Source: Chthoniobacter sp. (GTDB taxonomy: Bacteria; Verrucomicrobiota; Verrucomicrobiia; Chthoniobacterales; Chthoniobacteraceae). Taken from it: a stretch of DNA of 7,900 nt. Made by a program: the position numbers and the translations under genes. The DNA is taken from the NCBI GenBank assembly GCA_025351065.1, contig JANXWQ010000194.1:1-7900 (forward strand), written 5' to 3'. Under the pieces are notes generated by a model, which saw only the letters and a program-made list of their open reading frames with translations, searched no databases and had not been told where the DNA came from. Numbering within the stretch: the first letter of the stretch is position 1; the number at the start of each line of letters is the position of its first letter. Shown here piece by piece: positions 1 through 6,745 of this stretch.

Positions 1-1
1 G

Positions 2-406
2 GCGTTTGTTGTTTGTGCGTCGATCGACAAGTATCGCCGGTTTCCCGACGGCGTTCTTCACTTTCAGATTGATAGCACTCATGTCAGCTTCGACGGTCTC
101 GCATTCCGGCCAGTAGTCTCTGCGCCACACTCTGCTCTCAAACGAGTTCTCGTAGGCAACCGTTATCTGAGCACGACCGCTCCGGTCTTATTTGAGTTTC
201 AGGCATCCGTCACCACGGATCATGGCTTGGGCCCGTTTCAAAATCTTCATCCCTATTTGCCGGTTGTTCTTTGCTCTTATCGGGGTGTCACGCGCGAAGC
301 GTTTCAGGTTGCTTTGCACCAGTTCCTTCCCGCTCAGATTCCGGTTGTGTTATTCGATAACATCGACAAACCCGATCAACTCGGGTTCCAAATGAATAGG
401 ATCTGA
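2..406 (+). CDS. Unrecognised protein, 5' truncated (C-terminal 134 codons)
   Basis: A frame is open from the window edge to a TGA at 404-406, with no start visible, so the gene would begin outside the window. I do not recognise the product. It has no clear membrane segment or signal. It is rich in Phe, His, Leu and Val, has a region reading RVLVGNRYLSTTAP near its middle and ends in QLGFQMNRI. G+C is about 52% over 1-360 by my count, well below the genes to the right, and codon third positions are mixed, so foreign origin or a non-coding nature are both possible. The antisense strand read in the same codon register is interrupted only by two TAA codons and gives a more charged, soluble-looking product, so the coding strand is uncertain. 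A stop-free run of this length is unlikely but not impossible by chance at this composition. Confidence 0.35.
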   Translation, partial: AFVVCASIDKYRRFPDGVLHFQIDSTHVSFDGLAFRPVVSAPHSALKRVLVGNRYLSTTAPVLFEFQASVTTDHGLGPFQNLHPYLPVVLCSYRGVTREAFQVALHQFLPAQIPVVLFDNIDKPDQLGFQMNRI

Positions 407-533
407 TGCCAGCATCCTTCACGAGCGGTCATGAACTCGTCATTCCCCCCGTGCCGAAACTCCAGTTTGGGCGCGAGGGGGAAGAGCGCGGGATTGCTTC
501 CGCGCGGCGGACGCGCGATGACTGGCGGGCAAC

Positions 534-2948
534 GTGAAAAAGTCCCTCTCCGTCATCCTCTGGCTCGCCGTGGCGCTGCTCGGCGCGGGCGCGTATTTCA
601 CCATCGCCACGCGGCGGGGCGAGCCGCTGAACTCCGCCTACATCCTCATCGCGGCGCTGTGCACTTATGCCACCGGCTACCGTTTCTACTCCAAATGGAT
701 CGCCGCCCGCGTGCTGGCGCTGGACGCGCGCCGGGCCACGCCGTGCGAGGTCCACGAGGACGGCAAGGACTACGTGAAGACGAATAAGTGGATCGTCTTC
801 GGGCATCATTTCGCCGCGATCAGCGGGCCGGGGCCGCTGGTGGGGCCGGTGCTGGCCGCGCAGTTTGGCTACCTGCCGGGGACGCTGTGGATTCTCATCG
901 GCGTGGTGCTGGGCGGGGCGGTTCAGGATTTCATCATCCTCGCGGCGTCGGTGCGGCGCGATGGGAAATCGCTCGGGCAAATGCTGAAGGAGGAGCTGAA
1001 CTCCACCGCCGGATTCATCGGCACCATCGCCATCCTCGCGATCATGATCATCCTCCTCGCGGTGCTCGCGCTGGTGGTGGTGAACGCGCTCGCCGAGAGC
1101 CCGTGGGGCGTTTTCACCGTCGCCGCGACCATCCCCATAGCGCTCGGCATGGGCGGCTACCTGCGCTGGGTGCGGGTGGGGAAAGTGCTGGAGGCCTCGG
1201 TCTTCGGCGTGGTGCTGCTGCTGCTTGCGGTGTGGGGCGGGCAGTGGGTCTCGGAGCATGAAACGCTGCGCGCGATTTTCAAAAAGGACGCGGCCTTTCT
1301 CGCGTGGGCGATCATCGCCTACGGCTTCGCCGCGAGCGTGCTGCCGGTGTGGCTGCTGCTCGCGCCGCGCGATTATCTCAGCACTTTCATGAAGCTGGGC
1401 ACCATCTTCGCGCTCGCTCTCGGCACGCTGCTGGTGCTGCCGGTTTTGCACATGCCGGCGCTCACGCCGTTCATCGACGGCTCGGGGCCGGTGGTGCCGG
1501 GGACGGTGTTTCCGTTTTGCTTCATCACCATCGCGTGCGGGGCGATCAGCGGCTTTCACACGCTCATCGCCAGCGGCACCACGCCGAAGATCATCACCCG
1601 CGAAACGCATGTGCGCGCCGTGGGCTACGGCGCGATGTGCTTGGAATCGCTGGTCGCCATCATGGCGCTCATCGCCGCCTGCACGCTCGATCCCGGCGTG
1701 TATCTGAGCATCAACATCAAAGGCGCGCCCGCCGAAGTGATCGCGAAAGTGAACGCGTTCGGCCCGGCCTTCGCCGTCACCGCCGACCACATGAGCGCGC
1801 TCGCGCAGGCCGTGCATGAGGACTCGCTCTACGGGCGCACCGGCGGCGCGGCCACGCTCGCCGTGGGCATGGCGAATCTCTTCGCCAAAGTCGTGGGCCA
1901 GCGCTGGCTCGGGGTGTGGTACCACTTCGCGCTGATGTTCGAGGCGCTCTTCATCCTGACCACGCTCGATGCCGGCACGCGCGTGGGCCGCTACCTCCTG
2001 CAGGACGCGCTCGGCCATTTGTGGAAGCCCTTCGGCGACACGCGCAACCTTTTCGCCGGCCTCCTCGCGAGCGGTGCGATCGTGGGGCTGTGGGGTTACT
2101 TTCTCATCGCCGCCGTGCGCGATCCGGACGGCGGGATCAAGGCGCTGTGGCCCATCTTTGGCATCGCCAACCAGCTCCTCGCCAGCATCGCGCTCTGCCT
2201 CGCCACGACCGTCATTTTGAAAACGCAACTGCGCGACCGGCGGCACCCCGTGCTCGTGCTGGTGACGCTGCTCCCGCTCGTCTGGCTGCTCGCCGTCACC
2301 GGCACCGCGGGCTACCAGAAAATCTACCACGCGAGCCCGGCCATCGGCTTTCTCGCCAAAGCCGAGCAGCTCAAAAAGGTCGCCATGCCCGCCGCGGAAA
2401 AAGCCGCCGACGCCGCCAGCGCCGCCAGCCTCGCCGCCGTCCGCGCGGAAAACGACATCATCAAATCCGGTGCCGCCGCCGCGCCGCTTGCCGCCGCCAA
2501 ACAAGCCGCCGCCCTCGCGCAGGCGAAAAGCGACGCCGCGCTGAAAGCCGCCATCGCCACCGGCCGGCAAATCCAAAACCAGTACCTCGACGCGCTGGTC
2601 ACCGCCGTCTTTCTCGCGCTCGTCGTCGGCATCGTCGCCATCAGCCTGTGGGAATGGACGCGCCTCATCCTCCGCACGAAAGCCCCCCTCCTTCACGAGA
2701 CCGAGCCCGTCTGGCTCCCCGCCGGTGCGCTCACCCCCGAGCGCCCGCTGCCCGTCATGGGGGCCATCGCGCTCGGTTTCACGCTGCTCAAGGAACTCTC
2801 CGGCGAAGCCGCCATCGACCGCGAACGCGCTCTGGCCCAAGCTTGCGAGTGCCTTGCCCCGACACCTGGTGCCAAAGCCAGCCCGCGCCGCAACGTCTTC
2901 CTCACCGCCACCGAGCACCGCTTCAAAGGCGTGAACCGCTGCTGCTGA
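534..2948 (+). CDS. cstA: CstA-family carbon starvation transporter
   Basis: Polytopic inner-membrane transporter of 804 residues. Characterised enterobacterial relatives (CstA, BtsT) import pyruvate and have been linked to peptide uptake during carbon limitation; the substrate here is inferred only. Family blocks seen: FGHHFAAI (89-96) followed by GPLVGPVLAAQ (100-110) and GYLPG; QDF and RRDGKSLG (131-147); LPVWLLLAPRDYLSTF (from 270); SGFHTLIASGTTPK (339-352); WYHFALMFEALFILTTLDAGTR; and LWPIFGIANQLLA. The start is GTG at 534, because TGA at 519-521 closes the frame upstream and the first residues MKKSLSV fit the family; no strong ribosome site is visible. It is longer than E. coli CstA (about 700 residues). 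Two reasons stand out: an Ala-rich, probably helical insertion at about 616-682 just before the membrane segment at about 687-708, and a tail after about 715 carrying Cys771, Cys773 and a terminal Cys803-Cys804. The 407-533 leader shows no convincing promoter. The gene is convergent with the next one (9-base gap) with no evident terminator. Confidence 0.95.
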   Translation: MKKSLSVILWLAVALLGAGAYFTIATRRGEPLNSAYILIAALCTYATGYRFYSKWIAARVLALDARRATPCEVHEDGKDYVKTNKWIVFGHHFAAISGPGPLVGPVLAAQFGYLPGTLWILIGVVLGGAVQDFIILAASVRRDGKSLGQMLKEELNSTAGFIGTIAILAIMIILLAVLALVVVNALAESPWGVFTVAATIPIALGMGGYLRWVRVGKVLEASVFGVVLLLLAVWGGQWVSEHETLRAIFKKDAAFLAWAIIAYGFAASVLPVWLLLAPRDYLSTFMKLGTIFALALGTLLVLPVLHMPALTPFIDGSGPVVPGTVFPFCFITIACGAISGFHTLIASGTTPKIITRETHVRAVGYGAMCLESLVAIMALIAACTLDPGVYLSINIKGAPAEVIAKVNAFGPAFAVTADHMSALAQAVHEDSLYGRTGGAATLAVGMANLFAKVVGQRWLGVWYHFALMFEALFILTTLDAGTRVGRYLLQDALGHLWKPFGDTRNLFAGLLASGAIVGLWGYFLIAAVRDPDGGIKALWPIFGIANQLLASIALCLATTVILKTQLRDRRHPVLVLVTLLPLVWLLAVTGTAGYQKIYHASPAIGFLAKAEQLKKVAMPAAEKAADAASAASLAAVRAENDIIKSGAAAAPLAAAKQAAALAQAKSDAALKAAIATGRQIQNQYLDALVTAVFLALVVGIVAISLWEWTRLILRTKAPLLHETEPVWLPAGALTPERPLPVMGAIALGFTLLKELSGEAAIDRERALAQACECLAPTPGAKASPRRNVFLTATEHRFKGVNRCC

Positions 2949-2957
2949 CCGCGCGAC

Positions 2958-3530
2958 CTACAGCCCAGTGCGCGCGTAGATCGCATCCAGCGACAGCGCG
3001 AACTCCAGCTCCGGCAGCCGCAGCGCGTCGCCCGCCTCGGGCAGCACTTCGCGCGACCAGCCGCCCTCGGGCTTGCGGCGAAAGACCAGCACCTCGCGCC
3101 GGTCCTGCGCCACCAGCGCGTAGGTCTGCACGGTCGCGATTTTCTCGTAGGCCAGCCGCTTTTCCCGCCGGTCCCGCGTCTCGCTGTCGGGCGAAAGCAC
3201 TTCCACGATGATCGACGGCGTGTCGCAGAAATACTTGTGCTGCCCCGCCGGGTCGCAGTTCACCATCACGTCCGGGTAGTAAAACCAATCGTCCCCCGCG
3301 CCGTGGATGTGCGCCTTCATGTCATTCATAAACGGGGCGCACTTTTTGCCGCGCAGGTGCAGGTAGAGTTCACCGAAAATATTTCCCGCGATGTGGTTGT
3401 GATTCTCGCTCGCCCCAGCCATTGCGAAGATTTCACCCGCGAAATACTCGTGACGAATTTCGCTTAGCAGTTCGCCCTCAAGGTATTCCTCGGGGCTGAT
3501 CCAAGGTCGGAGATGACTGGCCGTGCTCAT
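2958..3530 (-). CDS. Uma2-family (DUF820) putative PD-(D/E)XK nuclease
   Basis: Cytoplasmic protein of 190 residues, the usual length for the Uma2 family. The fold belongs to the PD-(D/E)XK nuclease superfamily; biological roles are largely unknown, and these genes are often numerous in Cyanobacteria and in other free-living bacteria. Signatures seen: an N-terminal ISPEEYLEGE, then RHEYFAGEIFAMAGAS (26-41) with a following His-rich ENHNHIAG, the metal-site aspartate in YYPDVMV (Asp87), the acidic residue in IIVEVLSPDS (Glu110), and a downstream DRREKRLAYEK with Lys124, giving the expected D...E...K spacing, so the active site appears intact. The ATG at 3530 is supported by a TAAGGT box six bases upstream. 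It is the last gene of the minus-strand block, 25 bases after the SRPBCC gene. No toxin-antitoxin or restriction partner is seen beside it. Calling it an active endonuclease is inference from the family. Confidence 0.9.
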   Translation of the reverse strand: MSTASHLRPWISPEEYLEGELLSEIRHEYFAGEIFAMAGASENHNHIAGNIFGELYLHLRGKKCAPFMNDMKAHIHGAGDDWFYYPDVMVNCDPAGQHKYFCDTPSIIVEVLSPDSETRDRREKRLAYEKIATVQTYALVAQDRREVLVFRRKPEGGWSREVLPEAGDALRLPELEFALSLDAIYARTGL

Positions 3531-3536
3531 GCGCGC

Positions 3537-3542
3537 ACCTTA
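3537..3542 (-). promoter_or_regulatory. Ribosome binding site of the Uma2 gene
   Basis: On the minus strand this reads TAAGGT, six bases before the ATG at 3530, a partial match to the anti-16S consensus. It is the clearest Shine-Dalgarno-like site in the window and supports the chosen start and independent translation of this last gene in the block. Confidence 0.45.
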
Positions 3543-3555
3543 CCGCCCGGCCCGG

Positions 3556-4023
3556 CTAACACAAGCCGCCGAACCGTGCCGCGACCGCCTTTGCGCGGAA
3601 GGCGAAGATTTTCTCCAACTGCGGCGCGACGGGAAAGGGATGCGCGATTTCGCCCAGCCAGCCGAAGGGCAGGACGTAATGCACGAGGTCGCGAATCTCG
3701 GTGCGCCCGGCGTCGAGCGCGGTGAAAAAATGCTCGTGATGCCAGACCGCGTACGGCCCCACGCGCTGCTCATCCACGAAGCGGTGCGGCGCTTCGACGT
3801 GGGTGATTTCCGTCAGCCACGTCACCGGCACGCCGAGCAGCGGGCGGACGCGATACTCGATGACCATGCCGGGATAAATCTCCGGCGGCACTTCGCTGAG
3901 CACCTGGAAGTCGAGCCCCGGCGGCGTGATTTGCGCGAGGTTGCGCGGGTTGGAAAAAAAGGCCCAGCAGGCCCCGACCGGAGCGGGAACCACCTGCGAG
4001 TGAAGAAGCGTGTGGATGGGCAT
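3556..4023 (-). CDS. SRPBCC-fold (START/cyclase-like) protein
   Basis: Soluble protein of 155 residues with the pattern of the SRPBCC ligand-binding superfamily (COG4276-like; cyclase/dehydrase-related). Proteins of this fold hold hydrophobic ligands in a helix-grip pocket; the ligand is unknown here. Seen in order: HSQVVPAPVGACWAFFS at the N terminus, the N-P-R-N-L-A loop (25-30) followed by ITPP, G(M)VIEYRVR, the family-typical FVDEQRVGPY (82-91), WHHEHFF (94-100), RDLVHYVLPFG (111-121) and a C-terminal helix beginning near IFAFR. The ATG at 4023 is chosen because homology begins at MPIHTLLHS, although the frame stays open upstream to about 4482; that extension lies antisense-free but in another frame over the membrane protein gene and looks spurious. 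No clear ribosome site. It lies 65 bases after the membrane protein gene and 25 before Uma2. In some bacteria this family is encoded next to short-chain dehydrogenase-type genes, which is not the case here. Confidence 0.85.
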   Translation of the reverse strand: MPIHTLLHSQVVPAPVGACWAFFSNPRNLAQITPPGLDFQVLSEVPPEIYPGMVIEYRVRPLLGVPVTWLTEITHVEAPHRFVDEQRVGPYAVWHHEHFFTALDAGRTEIRDLVHYVLPFGWLGEIAHPFPVAPQLEKIFAFRAKAVAARFGGLC

Positions 4024-4088
4024 CGGCACGTTACGCGCCGGCGACGGGCGCGGATTCGCGGGCGCGAGGGGGAAATCGCCCGCGCCTT

Positions 4089-4532
4089 TCAATCGCGCCC
4101 CGTCATCGGGTGCAGTTGCTTGCGGATCGAGCGCGAGCGCGCCAGCGGCACCAGCGCCAGCGCCTGGAGGGTGATGCCGACCACGGGCTTTTTCAGCAGC
4201 CCCTGCGGCCGCGGCAGATTGCCGCCGGTGATGTAAAACAGCACGAACGCAAAACCCGTGATCGACAGCACCAGCAGCGTCCCCAGCGCATAGCGCGCCC
4301 ACGGTTTGCGCAGCCACATGGCGACGAGCAGCACCTTCGACCCCAGCGCGCCGAGCACCGCCAGCCCGCTCAGCAGCGGCAAGGGATTGAACGGATCGTA
4401 GCTGAAGCGCAGCAGCAGGTAGTCCGCGCCCGCGAGCAGCACCAGCAGTGCGCCGATCCACAGGCGCGCGCGCAGTTTCCAATTCGGCGGGACATGCGGC
4501 TGCCAGGTGGTGGTGGGAATGGGATCGTTCAT
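4089..4532 (-). CDS. Small four-helix membrane protein of unknown function
   Basis: I do not recognise this 147-residue protein. It has a polar N terminus (MNDPIPTTTWQPHVPP), then hydrophobic segments at about 23-42, 53-74, 82-102 and 117-132, with basic residues clustering after segments two and four (RKPWAR, then RSRSIRKQ), suggesting four membrane-spanning helices with the tail in the cytoplasm. There are no conserved Cys or His pairs suggestive of heme or metal binding, apart from a single His near each end. ATG at 4532 is preferred; an in-frame TTG at 4541 would add three residues. It begins 18 bases after the stop of the cytochrome/PQQ dehydrogenase gene, so co-transcription is likely, and a role in anchoring or supporting that exported enzyme is possible but untested. 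It could equally be an unrelated hypothetical membrane protein. Confidence 0.7.
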   Translation of the reverse strand: MNDPIPTTTWQPHVPPNWKLRARLWIGALLVLLAGADYLLLRFSYDPFNPLPLLSGLAVLGALGSKVLLVAMWLRKPWARYALGTLLVLSITGFAFVLFYITGGNLPRPQGLLKKPVVGITLQALALVPLARSRSIRKQLHPMTGRD

Positions 4533-4550
4533 GAGGTGCAAAATCTGCCG

Positions 4551-6182
4551 CTATTTTTCCGCCGCCGACAATTCCAGAATGCGCCCCGGCAGCCAGCCGA
4601 GCTTGTCTTTGAAAGTCACGGGCCGCGTGTACTCGAGGATCAGCACCCGGCCCGCGCCCGTGCGCAGCACATCCAGCGGACGCGCCAGCGGCGCGAGCAC
4701 CGTCTCCACGCGCGCCGTGCAGGAGCCGTCGTCCTTTTTCGCTACATGCACCGAGAGCAGGTCAAAGCCCGTGTCCTCGGGCGCGGCGGGCGCACCGAGC
4801 AGATTGCCAAAGCGCGTCACCAGAAAGCCGTCGCGCAACGGCGCGGGAAAATCCGCCCCGCACCACAGCGCGCCGCCCGGACACGAGTGCGCGTCGAACG
4901 TTCCCAGCCCCGCGCCCGAGCCGCCCGCCGCCGGGCCGAGATTGCGCACCGGCGGCGTGAAGGTCACGCCCTCCGGCGGCGGCGGCGTGTGCGCGTAGGG
5001 AAAGTGGGGTTTCACCGGCCAGTCCGAAAACTGAAACGGAAAACCGTAGTGCCGGCCCGGCCGGATCCAGTCCATCTCCTCCGGCGCGCTGTAATCCGGC
5101 CCGTTGGCAAATGTGAACAGACTGCCCTCGCCGTCCCACGCGAAGCCGTAAGGATTGCGGATGCCGCGCGCGTACATTTCCAGCGCCGGCTTTGCCGCGC
5201 GCGGATCGAAACGCCACACGCCCGCCGTGATTTCCACCTCACCGCCTTGAAAATAATGCTCCGGCTCGCCGCGCACTTCGCCGCCGTCCGTGCGCGAGCC
5301 GCTGCTCACATACAGCATGCCGTCGGGCCCGAACGCGATGTTGCTCACGCCATGATTCATCCCGCCCACGCCCTGCGGGTAGCTGGTCTGGAACCAAGGC
5401 TGGGGCTTGCCCGGACGCCCGTCGGTCATCTCGCTCGTGCGCCAGATCACCACCTCGTTCGTATAAACCGGCACGCCTTCCGTGAGCTTCTGGTTGCTCA
5501 CGATCCAGAGCCGTCCCGCGCCGTCCACCGTTAGGCCGAGCGTCACGAGGTCGCCGCGTTTTGCGTCGAGATACTCCTCCGCGCGGATCACCGGCGTGAG
5601 CGCGCCCGCCGCCACGTCCAGCGCATAAACGCCGCCGCTTTGCGCCAGCACATACACGCCCTTTTCACCGCCCGCCAGCCGCGTGCAAAACTCCGGCAGC
5701 CGCGCCACCTCGCGCAGTTTGAAACCCGCCGGCGCTTTGGGCAGCGGGAGATACTCCGTGGATTTCAGCAGCTCCGCGTAGGTCTTGAACTGCGACTGGG
5801 CCCGCGCCGCCGCCACCTCCTCCTCCGTGAACTCGCTCCCCGCATTGCCCCACGATTTCATCACGTAACTCAGCACCGCCGTCACCTCCGCATCGTCGAG
5901 AATCTGCGCCGGCATCACGTTGCTGTAGCTCTGCTGCAAGACCGTGACCGGCCCCGCGAGCCCTTCGCACAGCACCTTGATCGTTCGCTCGCGATCCGCG
6001 GCCAGCCAGTCGCTTTTCGCCAGCGGCGGATACACCGGCGGCGCGCCCTGGCCACCCGGCTGATGACACAGCGCGCACTTTTCCGCATAGATTTTCTGGC
6101 CCCGCGCCAGCGCGTCGTCCGCGGCCGCGACAGTCAGCTCCGTCAAAAAAACAACGGCAGAAAAGCAGCGCGCGGAAAACAT
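4551..6182 (-). CDS. Exported cytochrome c-PQQ sugar (glucose/sorbosone-type) dehydrogenase fusion
   Basis: Predicted exported redox enzyme of 543 residues. A signal peptide (residues 1-21, MFSARCF... with cleavage near VAAA) is followed by a single-heme cytochrome c domain: the heme motif CALCH (Cys36, Cys39, His40) and a probable distal axial Met90 in SNVMPAQILDDAEV. After a linker (about 115-150) comes a six-bladed beta-propeller typical of soluble PQQ glucose/sorbosone dehydrogenases: NHGVSNIAFGPDGMLYVSSG with likely catalytic His277, RGIRNPYGFAWD (Arg342, Asn343), NGPDYSAPEEMDWIRPGRHYGFP (359-382, written with breaks in mind), HSCPGGALWCG, FP.PLRDGFLVTRFGN and a final ARPLDVL...GRVLILEYTR. 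In the family such enzymes oxidise a sugar or polyol and deliver electrons to a cytochrome; here donor and acceptor domains share one chain. The true substrate is unknown. ATG at 6182 is chosen because it starts the signal peptide; the open frame extends to 6260 without support. It is the first gene of the minus-strand block. Confidence 0.92.
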   Translation of the reverse strand: MFSARCFSAVVFLTELTVAAADDALARGQKIYAEKCALCHQPGGQGAPPVYPPLAKSDWLAADRERTIKVLCEGLAGPVTVLQQSYSNVMPAQILDDAEVTAVLSYVMKSWGNAGSEFTEEEVAAARAQSQFKTYAELLKSTEYLPLPKAPAGFKLREVARLPEFCTRLAGGEKGVYVLAQSGGVYALDVAAGALTPVIRAEEYLDAKRGDLVTLGLTVDGAGRLWIVSNQKLTEGVPVYTNEVVIWRTSEMTDGRPGKPQPWFQTSYPQGVGGMNHGVSNIAFGPDGMLYVSSGSRTDGGEVRGEPEHYFQGGEVEITAGVWRFDPRAAKPALEMYARGIRNPYGFAWDGEGSLFTFANGPDYSAPEEMDWIRPGRHYGFPFQFSDWPVKPHFPYAHTPPPPEGVTFTPPVRNLGPAAGGSGAGLGTFDAHSCPGGALWCGADFPAPLRDGFLVTRFGNLLGAPAAPEDTGFDLLSVHVAKKDDGSCTARVETVLAPLARPLDVLRTGAGRVLILEYTRPVTFKDKLGWLPGRILELSAAEK

Positions 6183-6190
6183 GGGCCGCG

Positions 6191-6218
6191 AACGTAGAGT
6201 CCCGCCCGCCGTAGTCAA
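6191..6218 (-). promoter_or_regulatory. Candidate promoter for the dehydrogenase block
   Basis: On the minus strand a TTGACT box (6218-6213) is followed after 16 bases by TACGTT (6196-6191), a plausible sigma-70 pair. The -10-like box ends only eight bases before the ATG at 6182, so a transcript from it would start at or almost at the initiation codon, that is, be nearly leaderless. This is consistent with the missing ribosome site but is a pattern match only. A second TTGACT (6260-6265) faces the other way toward the YidB-like gene but lacks a good -10 partner. Confidence 0.3.
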
Positions 6219-6221
6219 TCC

Positions 6222-6237
6222 GCCCGCAGCGGGCTGC
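6222..6237. repeat. Inverted repeat in the divergent intergenic region
   Basis: GCCCGC (6222-6227) and GCGGGC (6229-6234) form a perfect six-base inverted repeat around one base. A second overlapping one pairs GCAGC (6226-6230) with GCTGC (6233-6237). It sits between the dehydrogenase start (6182) and the YidB-like start (6317), just upstream of the candidate minus-strand -35 box, where an operator could lie. In DNA this GC-rich such palindromes also occur by chance. Confidence 0.3.
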
Positions 6238-6316
6238 CCGGTGAGGGCGAGTTCGGCCATTGACTTTGCGCGGTGTAGCGCGGCTTTTGGCAGGTCACTA
6301 ACGACCCCAAAACCCC

Positions 6317-6745
6317 ATGAGCCTTTTCTCCCAACTCGCCAGCGCCGCCCTTGGCGCGCTCACCAACAGCAGCAACGCCGGCGGCCAGAGCGCCGTGAGC
6401 CATGTGCTGACCGACCTCATTCAAAACCACAGCTCCGGCAACGGCCTCGCCGGGCTCGTGCAGCAGCTAGCGGCCAGCGGGCTCGGGCCGCAGGTGCAGT
6501 CGTGGATCGGCACCGGCGCGAATCTGCCGGTGAGCGGCGACCAAATCCAGGCGGCGCTCGGCTCGGAGAAAATCCAGCAGCTCGCGCAGCAGGTCGGGCT
6601 CGATCCCGCGCAGCTCTCCGGCGCGCTCGCGCACCTGCTCCCGCACGCGGTGGATCAGCTCACGCCCGACGGGCAGGTGCCGCCGCAAAGCGGGCTGGCG
6701 TCGGCGCTGTCGGGGCTGCTGAGTTCGGGCTTGCTCAAAGGCTAG
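6317..6745 (+). CDS. YidB-family (DUF937) protein
   Basis: Protein of 142 residues, close to the length of E. coli YidB (about 130). The family function is unknown. Matching features: the Ser/Ala/Asn-rich N terminus MSLFSQLASAALGAL, a GLAGLVQQLAASGLG block, the diagnostic QSWIGTGAN (61-69) followed by PVSGDQI, a helical LGSEKIQQLAQQVGL, and LPHAVDQLTPDG (108-119), after which the Gly/Ser/Leu-rich end resembles the low-complexity tails common in this family. No signal peptide or membrane helix is evident. The ATG at 6317 is preceded by a C/A-rich stretch without a ribosome site. It is divergent from the dehydrogenase gene, 134 bases away, and 51 bases upstream of the serine hydrolase gene, so the two plus-strand genes could share a transcript. 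No terminator is seen between them. Confidence 0.9.
   Translation: MSLFSQLASAALGALTNSSNAGGQSAVSHVLTDLIQNHSSGNGLAGLVQQLAASGLGPQVQSWIGTGANLPVSGDQIQAALGSEKIQQLAQQVGLDPAQLSGALAHLLPHAVDQLTPDGQVPPQSGLASALSGLLSSGLLKG

Noticed and set aside
1..406. Phage tail-collar resemblance (PFQNLHPYLPVVLC) in the left-edge frame
   Set aside because: The likeness to the collar-domain 'N.qPY' motif is a short match only; the flanking Gly-Thr pattern of that domain is missing and no phage genes adjoin.
421..440. ACGAG...CTCGT inverted repeat upstream of the CstA gene as an operator
   Set aside because: Only five bases per arm with a ten-base spacer, no nearby promoter pair, and no conservation evidence.
429..2918. 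An 829-codon open frame antisense to the CstA gene
   Set aside because: It is Arg/Gly/Asp/Glu/His-rich low-complexity sequence with no family resemblance, and lies wholly opposite a certain gene; long antisense frames are expected where GC-rich third positions suppress stops.
2949..2975. Possible terminator between the convergent CstA and Uma2 genes
   Set aside because: GCGCG (2951-2955) and CGCGC (2971-2975) would pair only five bases across a 15-base loop, with no T-run on either strand.
1916..3211. Plus-strand 431-codon frame overlapping the CstA end and the Uma2 gene
   Set aside because: It reads as Arg/Ala/Pro/His-rich sequence, spans two well-supported genes in the wrong frame or strand, and has no recognisable domain.
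4024..4482. Upstream extension of the SRPBCC gene frame
   Set aside because: Residues before MPIHTLLHS are Ala/Gly/Arg-rich, overlap the membrane protein gene in another frame, and are not needed for the domain.
4110..5534. Plus-strand 474-codon frame opposite the membrane protein and dehydrogenase genes
   Set aside because: Arg/Gln/His-rich translation antisense to clear protein families; a composition artefact.
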